From the NCBI RefSeq assembly GCF_024713975.1, contig NC_091112.1, forward strand, positions 6,634,501 through 6,698,500: DNA of 64,000 nucleotides. Direction: 5' to 3'. The DNA comes from Paralichthys olivaceus (Eukaryota > Chordata > Actinopteri > Pleuronectiformes > Paralichthyidae). Made by a program: the position numbers and the translations under genes. This document shows, piece by piece, positions 39,514-51,900 of the stretch (position 1 is its first letter; the number at the start of each line of letters is the position of its first letter). Below the pieces are notes generated by a model. The model did no database searches. It saw only the letters and a program-made list of their open reading frames with translations, and was not told where the DNA came from.

Positions 39514-41476
39514 CATGGAAATGTTGAAGATCGAGCAGGTCATTGTTGGGAGCGAGAAGAGAGCCACTCAGGCGGAGATCAAGCCGGGGCCCGTGGTCAA
39601 CCCTCTGCAGTCCTGTAAGCTAACATATTCACTGTGTGGTTCATACCTAATGTGATGCTAACATATTCATATTCACTGTGGTTCATACCCCAATGTGATG
39701 CTCTGAACCTAATTCCTGAGTGATGGACCAGACATGTGTTAATACCCTGTAGTTACACAATCTGATTATTCCACTATGTTGTTTGCACCCATCACAAAAC
39801 TACCTGTCTTCCCATTGTGATGCAGATCAGCATGAGAGTCTGCAGTGTTTTCAGTGCTTCATCACCTTCTCTGACTTCAAAGCCAAGGAGAGACACATGA
39901 GGAAGAGTCACCGGGACCAGTACAAGATGCAGCTGCAGCAGGTGGAGAGAAGTAGACTAACAATACCTGCTCGTGCTTTGAAGTAACAAACTGAGCAATT
40001 AATCTGAAATCCTTCATCATTAATTTAACAAGTGAAGATTGCTTTAACGAGGGGTGATGAAAATGCCCATTATAATTGCTTAAAGAGCAAGTTCATATAT
40101 TTAGCAGCTTATTTCGTCCACCAAAAGCAAAACATATTTATTGTTTAGCACCACTGAAAACTAAAAGCAGATATTTTTCTTCTTAAATGACAAATGATTT
40201 ATTCATTATGCATACTGCTGCTGTTAGAATCCACGTACTGACTAATCTAATAACTTGAGGTCAAAATTGGACTTTCCTAAAAAATAATCTATATTTCTGC
40301 GTTGCAGTTTCCCTTGTCTTGCTGATACTCTGTCTGAGATAAGCCAATATTTCTCAGGCTCTAGCAAAGATACTTGCATTCTGCATATTCTCTTCGTTCT
40401 ACTATAATTCTATATCAGTATAGAGATGTAATTTGACTTGACTATATCTGGTAATAGATTTGTATTATTTTCTCTATTGTAAAGTTCTGCAATTCTTTAA
40501 AAAATGAATCAGTGAATAGAGTCTTGTGTTACAATTTAATAATTTTTAACCATCTTTCTGTTCATTATTTTACAGTCCAATACACTCTTTACTTGTTACA
40601 AGTGTGACAAGTCCTTCTCCTCCTCTGAGGAGCTCAGCCTGCACCAGACTTCCCACAACACAGGAGAGAAGCCCTTCCTCTGCACTTACTGTCAGAAAAC
40701 CTTCTATACTTTCACTGAGGTGAGGGCACTGCAGCCTGCTCTATAAGTACACTATAGTTGGCTTTGAAAATGATAAAATAACTTGTTATTGTGATTGATG
40801 TGTGTTTAATTTCTTCATGCAGCTGAACAAACATAAACGACACGAATGCATAGAGCGACGGTGTCCGTGCAGGGACTGTGGCGCCTTGTTTCCTAGTCCT
40901 TCTCGACTTCGCAACCATCGCGTTTCTGTGCACCCCCAGAGTCCAGTGGTGGCTGATGACATCAACACCTACCAGTGCTGTAAATGTGGTCATGGTTTCC
41001 AGACAGAAGAAACGCTCCTGCAGCACCAGGAGAATTTTGCTAATGATCTAAACTGTGACACTAAGGTGCAAGGTAAAAAACGTGGCCGTAAACCCAAGGA
41101 CACAACTCAAGGATACGACGGCAAGAAGATCAAAAAAGAGAATGAGAATGAAACAGATGACTCTCCGACAGAGGGGTGCTACTCCAACGAGCTGCAACCA
41201 GAACTCAAGATCCCTTGTCCCGAAGCAAATTGTGACCTCATATTTCCTTCTGTTGCAGCCCTTAGGGCACACAAGAAGGAGGAGCATGGGCCTCCTCTTC
41301 GCAAGACTCAGGAAGGAACAGAGTGTGACGAGAGCTACGCTCAACCACACATGACTAGGGCCCAGCGCTCTGGACACACCTGCCCCACCTGTGGAAAGAG
41401 CTTTGCACGAGAGAGTGCCCTAAAGGTCCACCAGAACACCCACACTGAGGGTGAGAATGCAGCAGAAAATAGATAA
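39514..41476 (+). CDS. C2H2 zinc-finger protein, ZNF576-like
   Basis: A probable nuclear DNA-binding protein. Exons: 39514-39614, 39826-39941, 40576-40719, 40823-41476. C2H2 fingers in order: [105 protein letters not shown] (no second histidine in standard spacing); [45 protein letters not shown]. The first two fingers resemble human ZNF576 (a CTRCLITFADSKFQERHMKREH-type finger followed by CFTCARSFPSSKALITHQRSH). A basic segment (KKRGRKPKD, an AT-hook-like core near 41085) lies between fingers five and six. The start ATG is preceded by GGC and lies 34 bases into exon 2. The last exon either reads through to the TAG at 41476, or uses a GGTGAG donor after the last finger to join a small exon near 42223, giving a different short tail. 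Confidence 0.82.
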
Positions 41477-42415
41477 TATACATGAAGAAAAGACTGCAAC
41501 CTGAACCTACAACACTCAGTTAAATGATTGTCAGAATATTTCTTACAATATTCTTTACAGTAGGAAGAATCATTTTATGTAAGTGTTTTACTGGGAGATT
41601 TTTTAAACCAAGGTTAGACAACATGGCAACAACATAATTTCCCCCTTGCTTTTAAATAGACATCCTACACTTGTGATTAAAGCTATGTACATGTTATGTC
41701 TTCTCTGAAATATCACAAGGCCTTTTTTCTGCCCATATTGCCTCTGTTCCTGAATTGTTTTATATTCATTGTAGCGTTCCTAGCTCATTTTCTTGTTCAT
41801 TTTCTGGAAAACTGGTAAATATGACAACTACGTGGAAAATGTACAGTAAATCGAAAACATAATGAAATCTGATAAATGGCCTTTTTTTCCTTCCAGAAGT
41901 AAATAATTGTTGCATTAAACAGTGCATACAGCTCTTAGGAGTTTTGTCTTACTGCTTTTTCTGTCTGTGTGAATGTCTTAAAAGATTCTTATAATTTGTT
42001 CTTCATGCAGTAATACAGAATAATATTCTACCACTGAATATTCTGTATTTAGGATTTTATATGACTTATTTGGATTTACCATTGAGGAATATAATGATAA
42101 ACAACTGTCTTATATATTGTTCTTTATTTAAAGAAAGGGCATAAAATATTGTCTGTCACTATTCTCACTGCATACTATGTATTAAGCTATGAATTTTCTT
42201 TTTTTCACTCTTTACAGAGGAAACGGGCATTTCACAAATTATTCATATGCAGATGCAACTATATACCTTGGGTTAAATGAAGCCATACCCTTTAAATAAT
42301 TTACTGAAACCTGTTGTTTCTTTGAAAATACTTGTTCTGTTCTTTAAAGGAAAAATATATGGATCTACTTCTAATTAGATATTTTTAAAATCTAAACTGA
42401 AATGGCTGAATAAAC
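41477..42415 (+). other. 3' region of zinc-finger gene
   Basis: AT-rich sequence ending in AATAAA at 42409-42414. An acceptor-like TTTACAG near 42222 begins a short open segment (ETGISQIIHMQ... to a stop) in phase with a donor after HTE. This is a possible alternative last exon. Confidence 0.45.
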
Positions 42416-42924
42416 AACTAACATTTAATTACCACATGGGTGTTATCCTACAACTTCTTGATTAATACTGATCTGTTTAGTTAATTTAACGCAGTCTAAA
42501 TATAATGATATTTGAATTCATTTTGAAGGTTTCGACAAGGCAAAAAGGGACACTCTCCAAAATGTTCTGAAATCTATACTCAAAACAACCAGTCACTTTT
42601 TCCAATAATATATCAGATATTTATGGTGAGAAGAAAAAGCACTTGTATAATAGAACCTTACTACCTGACGTGTTATAGCTGATACTGAATGTTGAATAAA
42701 TAAAAGATGAGGTCTTTGTCCCAGGAGCTGAGCACAATAAATGATCCACACAAGTACACTCGTCCACTGTGTCGCACAGTGATCGAACATGTGTCGCTCC
42801 CTGTCGGCGAAGTTCGTTTTCCCATGATGCCTCAGTGGTTGCTCTCTAACTCGCGCCCTCGGTCCATCTTACCTCTCCGCAGTCTCCCTCCGCCCGCGCG
42901 CCCACCGTGTTGTTGTGGTAAATA
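42415..42924 (+). promoter_or_regulatory. kmt2b: kmt2b promoter and 5' UTR
   Basis: The sequence turns GC-rich from about 42770. CTCGCGCCC and CCGCCCGCGCGCCCACC lie just before the ATG at 42925 (context AATAATGGCGG). No TATA box; it looks like a small CpG island promoter. The left part, 42415-42700, is plain AT-rich spacer. Confidence 0.5.
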
Positions 42925-45900
42925 ATGGCGGCATCGGGAGGAGGATTACCATCTCCCGCTACCGCAGCGGGCTCAAACATCCAACACCCGGCCCGGGCTC
43001 GCTTCCCAGGCCGGCCGTGGGCGGCTCGCAGCAGGCTGCGGTCGGAGAAGCGCACCAGACGCGGAAGGCTGGGCTCGGATGACGGGGAGCTGGCTGTCGA
43101 AGGGCCGAGGCCCGTGAACATCGGGCTCGCGTTGAGCGAGGATCCGTCCCTGCTGCGCCTGCTCGGGGTGGCGGAGAAGCACAGGCGGCAGAGAGATGCG
43201 GGCTTCGAGTCCAGCAGCTGCAGCGAGGAGGTGAATAAGCTAACGTAGCATGTCAGCTGCATTGATATCACCCAGCCTAACGTGGCAAACTAACACACCC
43301 TGTTTTAAATGTAAAGCACTTTGTTTGCTATTTAAAGTGTTTAAGCTAACACGGAGCTAGTTAGCGGTAGCTTGCAAACACCAACCCTGTAAACATCGTA
43401 GCTAGCTAGCTGCGGGGTACGCTTCAGTGGTCGATGGGTGAATACCCCCGCACATATTAGTTATTCATTGATTTGAAATGACCGTAAGTTGCCTCAGTCT
43501 TTCACACACACACACACACAGATCGGTGTCCGTGCAGCTGCGGGTTTGCATGAAAATGGCTTAAGGCGGAAACTTCGGTGGGAATGGAAACAGCAGTGGA
43601 TGCGTTTTGTTGTGGAAACCAGGATATGTCTTTGTTTATCCAGCCCCTGAAAACAGTTTGAGATCCCACCCTGTGCTGGCAGACACACACAGACACACAC
43701 AACCACACACTCAACCACACACACACACAGAGAGACAAACACACACACGGGCTGCTAATCTCGTCGTAGCTGATTCGTGGCTGCTGATAACTTGGGGACT
43801 TCTCCCCCTGTCAGATGACAACTCGGTGTTTTCGTCGTGGGCTGCAGCAGGAAGGCAGACAGGGACGTTACCCACACGTTTGATCACAAAGCTGGGTTTT
43901 GGTCATTCTCTCAAAGAAGCTTTCACTGTGAATGTTAATTATAAGACTTAGTTTAACACGGTTCACGTTGTTGATGTTTAGGTGAAGTATTAAAAGAGAT
44001 ATGTGTGTTTCTTATGCTATGCATGCTTTCACACAAGTTCAAATCTAACTGCAGGTACGATGGATTAATATGCACGAGAGGGTAGCAAGTGTGAAATCTT
44101 GATGTTGTTGCAGTGAGTGAACTGAAGTAGATAATTACACTTTTGTGTAATTTTGACTTTACTTTCTCTATATTTGGTGCTAGCAACTAGAATCGAGGGC
44201 TGCAGCTTGCTATTGATTTCATTATTGATTCATCATTTGATTTCCACTGTGCCACAGCACTGTGGGAAAAGCCCACAAATAGCTACACTTCAAAACCCTC
44301 AAAAATATAAATTTTTTCAACCAGACATCACAAAGAAGTTATGAATAATGAATTTCCAGCTTTCTATATAGCTGCAAATTAATTTTCTGTCAGTTGACTA
44401 ATCATTGATGAAGTATTTAATAATATGATATAAACAACAAACGGAGAATTTAGATCTGTCAATGTGCATTCATGTTGTCTCACAGAGGCCGGTGTGTGAT
44501 AGCCTTTGCTACTAAGGTGGTCAACTTTCAGCAGAAGCTCGGCAGGTGGGTTGTGATAGTATTACATTCCAAATAGAATCTAATGATATTATTTAATCTC
44601 CAGCCCAGGAGCTTTAGTGTCTGACATCAGTCAGATTTCACTGATGCAATCCCCTTAGTGTGCACTGTAACACAGTCACATGGCTCATGCTAAAGCTTGT
44701 GGGTGATGCTCGACTGGAGCACCGCACGTCACTTGGTGCCACACACTCTCATGCTCTGCAGCTGTACTCGACAAATTTCATCACAGGGCCATTTTGCATG
44801 TGAAGATGGATGTGAGTAATTTGAAACCAAGTTGAAGTGTGCTTTTGATGAAGTGTGCAGTCTTAGCATATGAGGTAGACAGATGTCTGAATTAGAGGAA
44901 GCTGGAGGCGGATTTTTCTTCTTAAACTTTGTTAGTATTATATGTCGACTATATTTTCAGGAAGTGACCATATTGAAATGGTGCAGTTTTCTATTTCAGA
45001 TGCTACATTACAGTTAGATTGCATCATGTTGCACCTTACTACAATTGACATGTGCACAGAGGGTGCACAGGTGGAAAATCTTAGTTATTTCTCAAGGAGT
45101 AAGAATGCTGAGGCAGTAAATCTCCCACATACTCAGAAACCTGAGCACCTGCTGAACCAAATCACTATTTTAGCTTGAAAGGAAATACGTATTACACCAT
45201 TTCCTTCATTACACGGCAATGCTCTAAATTATGGCACTGTTGGATATTTAATATATGGTGTTATGTAATTATTTTGTGTCCATTTTCATCCCTATATTTA
45301 ATAGAAGAATATTGCCAGATAGAATCTAATGTTTTATTTAGGTAAATGCTTTTACCTGGGCCTGATAGCTGAATACTTAGAGCACATATCACATGGGCCT
45401 ACATGTCCTGAGCAGCACATCCTTGGTTTGACTCCTGTGCAGCCAGACAGTTTACAGCATGTCATTCCCCTTCTCTTTCTCCTATTTTGCTATTTAACCC
45501 TCAACGTTTTCCCTTTTCTGTTTTTCTCCAGGAGGAAGATTTCCCTGGATTTGGGACCTCTACAGTTTGTCCTAAGAAAACGTCTGGCACTGTTCCTCGG
45601 CCTTCGTCACTCCGCCAAGCAAAGTCTTCCCGTGCTTCGGAACATTCCCCAGGAACAAAATATCTTGATGGAAAAATTACACCCAAGACCCCAAAACCAG
45701 CTCTGATTGGGAAAATTGTACCGAGGCTTCACAAAGAAGGCCAGGGTGACAAAGAGAGCCCAGTAGAAGACAAACAAATACCCAAGATGATAATTAAAGT
45801 GCATAGCAAGCAGTTAGTACTCCCCACAAAAGCCAAACATATAGATGAGCGGGCCTCAGGCAGCCAGAGTAGTACACGATCAACTCTCTTTACAAGGAAA

Positions 45901-48900
45901 GCAGCAGGAAAAGGCGAGTCAGGCAGAATGCACAACCAAACATCTGGTGGCGTCACGGCAAAAGAAGAAGAAGAGGAGGTTTCAGAGGACTCGGACTCAG
46001 ACCAGTCCCAGCCACACAGCTCTCTGAAACCACTTGGGCACACCAGAGGCACATCTCAAGCAGTTGCTCTGTCATTTACATCTTTCCACAGAAGGCAGAG
46101 GAAGAGAATTGTTAAGAGTACTGGTGCCTCTCCGGAGGCTGGAGCCGAGGCTGGTGCTCAGAGTGGAGAGGAGGCAGCAATGCCCCTTGAGTGTAAAGCT
46201 GAAGATTCCCCAAAAAAACGAATTCACAAAAGAGCGCAGAGAAAGTCTTTGTATGGGTACAAGAGAAAGCCACCGCCAACCATCAGACGACCGAAACTGG
46301 GTCGTACTCGCACTAGGCGTGTTTTTTACACATATGTACCAGAGGCCATTCCAGCCACAACGACGGAGGACGAGAACAAGGAGCAGCTGCAAGAACATAA
46401 TATCACACAATCAGAAGGTGAACACAGCTCGTTTTCTGAACAAGTCCAGCAGGGCTCCAACTCCTCCACTCCTTTGATGAGCGTACGGTCCTCTCGTGTT
46501 ATTAAAACTCCAAAGAGGTTCTTGGATGAGGAAATGATTCCTTTTCCAAAGGGCCCTTTTTCAACATTGCTGAAGAGTCAGCAGAGAGAGGACGGAAAAC
46601 CGAGTGCATCACCTCATGAGTCAGGTTATGATGGCAACTCACTACTGTCAGACAGTGACTCTTTATCCATTTACAACAGCCCGTCTGCTGAGATGAAGTT
46701 TTCTCCGAAGCCCAGTTCAGGCACGAGCCACGTAGAGATTTACAAGAACCTCAAAAAACTGACCTTGAAACTGGCAGAGAAAAAGAGAGGCCAGTGTGAC
46801 ACTCCGGAGGATCATATGTATCACAGCGAAGGCTTGAGCTCTCATGTCAAGAAGAGGCGGAGGTCAAAGCTCATGATGGAAGAGCTGGATATGGACTCTC
46901 CTGGTGTTGTGAGGAAACTTGCAGTGGTGGTGAACACTGATGCGGAGAAGCCCTCTCAAATGCCGTTTGAAGAGAGTGGAAGCAATAGTAAGAATTGTTT
47001 TTCCCTTTATTTGTAATTTAGAAGCTCTTGCTACTTAACTCTGTACCTACTAAATTTCCCTCTGGATCAATAAAGCATCTATCTATCCAACTGTAGCCAT
47101 GTTTTTACAAATTTAGCTTAACTGGAAAATATGTTTTTTGGCTCAGCCAAGACGCCTCTTTATTTATGTAATAAGTAATTTAGCTTTACTGGACAGTTCA
47201 GTAAACAGCTTGAAAAAGTTGTTTTATATAATCTGACACATGGAAGCAGTTGCTTCACCATTTGGTTCATCGGTGTGTTTCTGAAATGTGGTTTATAATT
47301 ATGAGGCCTTTTGGTTGTACATCATCTAACCAGAGTTTCTTTGTTCCTGCTCTTTGGTACAGATCAAGCAGTAGGCATGACGGGGGAGGTTCAGGAGACT
47401 TTAGAAGTCAGTGGGCCCAGCCATCGAATAGGTCTCAGTGGAGCTAATAAGAGGATGCTCCACCTGCTGAAGAAAGCCAAAGTCCAGCTCATCAAGATTG
47501 ATCAGCAGAAGCAGCTCAAGTTGTCTCAGGTAAGAATCCAAAACATCAAATCTGTGCTGAAGGAGAATTTTGCAGACTTACACATTGTCAGTTTACGATA
47601 ATAAGATTATAAATTCAATGCTCCTCATCAGAGTGATGATTACACGTTGTAAATAGTTCGAAGGGCACTTAAATCTGTAGAGCTGAAGTGATTAGCCAAT
47701 CTGACAATAACTACTAATTATTAATGTTGATGAATAATGACTGAGTTTGGATCACAAGCTCTTATTTAATGAGCTACTAGGATTTACGTGGTGGTGCATT
47801 TATAATGAATAGTGTCGATGCTTGTGCTGTGTATACCACGGACAGCCAACTTTATTTTTTATCTTGAAAATGTTATACCTGTAGGGTTTCAATATCCTAC
47901 TATATTATCATTAATGGTTTTTCTTTTTCTTTAGGACTAACCTATAGTATGATAGGATTTTTGAACTGTGCATGATCTCATCTTCTGGCTTTAGATTCTC
48001 TCTGTGGCGTTATTGTTTGTGGCGCTGACCTTTCTGATTTGGATGTTCGTTATCATAACAATGTTCAAAGCATTTGAATCAGTCATATTACAATTATAAT
48101 ATGTTTTGTTTCCTGGCTTTGGCTTTGAATGAGAATGTGTCGCTTTTCTGTTTCATATCATTATGAATTGAATACAATTTTCATTTTTTACTGTTTATCA
48201 TAAAACCTTTTTTTTGTCTGCACCAATAGTTGGGCTCCAGAGAATTGCAGGGGCCAGTGAGTGGAAGAAGGAGGAGAAAAGTTGGTACATCTCCTCAAGA
48301 TACTAGTCCTCAGGTAATGCTTTTACATTAAAAAATGGGAGTTTTTACATATATATATTTGGATAAATCCACAAAGCGTCTTATGTTTTTGTGTGTCTGT
48401 GTATGTTTGTGTGCACACAGGAGCAGCCACTGGGTGGTCCAAGGATCAAACACGTCTGTCGGGCAGCAGCGGTGGCTTTGGGGCAGCCCCGCGCCATGGT
48501 GCCAGATGATATTCCCAGACTGAGCGCCCTGCCACTGCACGAGAGAGAGGGCATCACCTTCTCTCCCGCAACAGAAGGTACAGTGTGTCTACAGAAGAGT
48601 GCAAAAATGAATTTCCCTTTGTCTTAACTCGATGATATATATTCAGAATTAACTTTAAAATCAGCTTAATTTTTACAATGTGCACATGCAGGAATTTCCT
48701 TACTGTGTAAACTTTGTAAATGGCCAATACAATTATCATGATATGCATCATCATGTATTTGTAATTGTAAATAGCAGGTTAACTATTCTTAGTTTGCAAT
48801 GTATTTGGAAAGTCACGTGTGTGTGTTGTCTTTTTCTTTTGGACCAACAAAGAAAACCGGTCTTTGATGACACAAGGGAAATTATGCTGCTTACAGATAT

Positions 48901-51900
48901 GCTGAATAATCTTCTTCAAAGTTTTAATTATTCAAGGAATGATCTCAACCAAAGAAGACGTGGTCGTAGAAGTACAGATTATACAGTATATAGTAATAGT
49001 ACAGGGTATATGCAAGTCTGAATTTGTTTTCACAAAAAGTAATTAGAAAGTCTTCAGCATTAATTAATGTTTGCCATGATATGTTTTTGAATTCCATTGT
49101 GTGCTGTTGGGAGATGTGTTCCCCTATGAAGCTCCTACACTGGATTATTAATTTTCTTTTTTGTGGAGTTTCAGTCAGACCTATAGCAAACAAACGCCGT
49201 CACTACTATCAGCAACAGAAACTGTTAATATTTTAGAAATGGTGTCACCATTGCCCGGAGCATATTTTAATTACAATTCTCCAAAAACAGTTTATTTATC
49301 TTATGGGTTGGTTCAAGAAATTAATATTGGCCAATATTACAATATTACTCTTGGCCTACAATAATATTTCAGGTTATATTAAATAATTAAGATTTCAAGG
49401 CACCATAGTTGTCCTTATTCATCATCCATCATACTTTCATATTTTAGCTTTATGGTCACAAAAATACGTATTAAACAACATTCTATGTGGTATTTAAAGA
49501 AAGTTTTTAATAATTGCAACCCTGGAATAGGCAGGATTACCTCATCATTTACAGAATTGATACTGTATATAACATCCTGTCTGGTAGGTAAACATTATGT
49601 ATTTTTTGAAAATGCTAAATTCTGACTGTCCGTACTCAAATTTAATTCTGCCATTTTATGTTTGGCAAAGCTGCTTTATTAGTGTATTATGATAAAAACA
49701 ATCACTGGCTAAACTATTCTTTCAAACTGGCATAAATAAACTTCTGTAGTTACAAGCACAAAAAAGAAAATATTTCTTTAGAAAACCACAGTTTTTATTG
49801 CTTTTGGCAAATTTAACCTGCTGAGCAAAAGAAAAACTGCTTTGTTAGTTCAATGTAGTTGTAACAAAAATATTTTCCAGCAAAAATATCTTTTGTCACA
49901 CACAGATTAGCCACCGCTGTTGGAAAGCTATACCCAACACTGGTCGAGTGAGCATCACTCAGTATGAGGTGAGGAAGTGCTGTTTGACAAATAGACTCAC
50001 TACCCTGAATTTTTTTTAACCTAATCTAGTACCCTTGGGGAAAATGGAGCCTTAAGCAAGGTTATAGCAGCTACATTATTGATTTAAAATGATTCCGCCT
50101 GAAAGTCTCCACCTCTGAGTATTTTCTTTGTGTGAAGTTGCTTTGTGCCAGCTTGCATTAACATATTACCACTGAAGGATGCAGGAGGCTGTTTCAAATC
50201 TGCTCCAGTAGTTCTTAAATCTGGGTCAGTCCACCAGCAATGGATTTCTCTCCTGATGTGTCCTAGAGTGACTTTTAGGAGTCGATAGTAACCAGTAGCC
50301 ATAGAAACCAAGCTTGGACAAAAGACCAGTAAATAAGAGTATATACATAAATGAACACCTCCAAACACAGCAGTTAGAACTGTAATGTCTCCTGCAGAAT
50401 GAATAGTAAGTTCTGGCATCCAAAGATGTCGCCCCCACCACATCACATGTATGTAATAATGTTTGAATTATCTGCCGGAGCTTTTTTACCCATCCTCTCT
50501 GTCTCTCGCCTGCAGATGTGGCAGATGATGACGATGACGTCTCTGATCATGGCAGGGCTCAGTGGGTTGTCTCACAGGAAAACATCCAGCGCAGGAGGAT
50601 GGGAAAGGGGAGGGGCCACAAGTTTAGAAAGAGGAGGATAATGAGACGATTTGGAGGCGTGGGGTCCCGCTCCCGGCGCTGCAGGCGTTGCAAAGGCTGT
50701 CTGATAGAGGTGGACTGCGCCAAGTGTGTCAACTGCCTGGATAAGCCCAAATTTGGAGGGCCCAACACCAAGAGGCAGTGCTGCATGTGAGTTTAACAAG
50801 TCATCAATTCATATTGTTTTGTGTAAAGAGACACACACTGATGATAATGCTAGTTTTCCTGCACAAGGTAATCATAGAACATAGAACTGCAACATCAGTA
50901 TCGAAATAAATCAGTAAACTTTTCAAAATAATGAAAATCTTGATTATAGATCTTAATATTTGCTGGCTTTGTCTTTGAAAATGGACTTCAGGTGATCAGA
51001 TGTCAGTCAGGTGATGAAATGTCTCGTCAGTATAGTTCAAGTAGCCATGTCAACTTTTACAGCTAAACGCATTCATAGAAGGGTACACATGAGCTTTACT
51101 CAGGATATACAATCACATGTGAAAGCTTTTTTTTTTCCTGCTTCCAGATACAGAAAGTGTGACCAGATTGTGAAAGCGAAGATTCAACGCGTTGTCAGAC
51201 CACTGAAAGGTATGTCACGATGTCATAATTACATGATGTTCCTGCTGTGATTTATGCCCCAGTTAGTTTTTCAGTTACAACTGATGAATTAGCAAAAATT
51301 AATAGGGATCAAAGCAACTTAATAGGATACCCAAATATTTGTTTTGTGTACGTAATTCATTATGGAAATACTGTTTCTCAGGCCATGAGAGGCGGATGTC
51401 AGGCTCTATGTCGAGCAGTGACACCGGGAACTGGGAGTTTGGAGTAGAAGGCGAGGGTCCGTCGTCAGTGACCCCTGGAATCAGAAAACAGTCCCTGCGT
51501 AACATCACACCGCGCTCCTACAGCAGCCTGCTTAAATCCGAATCTGAAGAAGAGGAGGGAATAGAAGAAAAGGGTGACGAGGATAAATCAACAGCCAAGG
51601 CAAATGTAGCTGCTGCTGCGAGCAACCAAGGTAATTAAAGCTTTTGCTGTTAATATGACTCAAACCTGTTAATGTATCTTTACATTAAAGACACCAAGCG
51701 AGAGAGATCTGATCAAATTAAATCCTTCTCTTTGAGCAAAGTCACTTGATAGACCTGCAAAACCTTCATGCACACCGGTTCAGTTACTGTATCTCAATTA
51801 ATAGCACTTACATAACTATTCAGTGAAACACCCACGACAGCATATGCACTAGCACTTCTACACAAAATTGCAATTCAAGAGGTTTAAATAAAAAAATTTG

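Larger units (their letters stand above)
42925..48577 (+). other. kmt2b: kmt2b N-terminal exons 1-5
   Basis: Coding exons 42925-43230, 45532-46987, 47363-47529, 48230-48313 and 48421-48577. Exon 1 holds the menin-binding motif and an ALSEDPSLLRLLGV stretch that parallels the human EDTALLRLLGL. Exon 2 (1,456 bases) is serine-, lysine- and glutamate-rich and contains basic patches (KRKPPPTIRRPKLGRTRTRR) and the conserved SSRVIKTP. Exon 5 carries the IKHVCRAAAVALGQ block conserved in all MLL proteins. Intron 1 (2.3 kb) and the 1.9-kb intron after exon 5 show no coding signal. Confidence 0.9.

Noticed and set aside
43494-43748. Minus-strand frames rich in VCVCV
   Set aside because: They are translations of (CA)n microsatellite in kmt2b intron 1.
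48680-49021. 113-codon plus-strand frame in a kmt2b intron
   Set aside because: AT-rich, not in phase with flanking exons, and the flanking exons join correctly without it.
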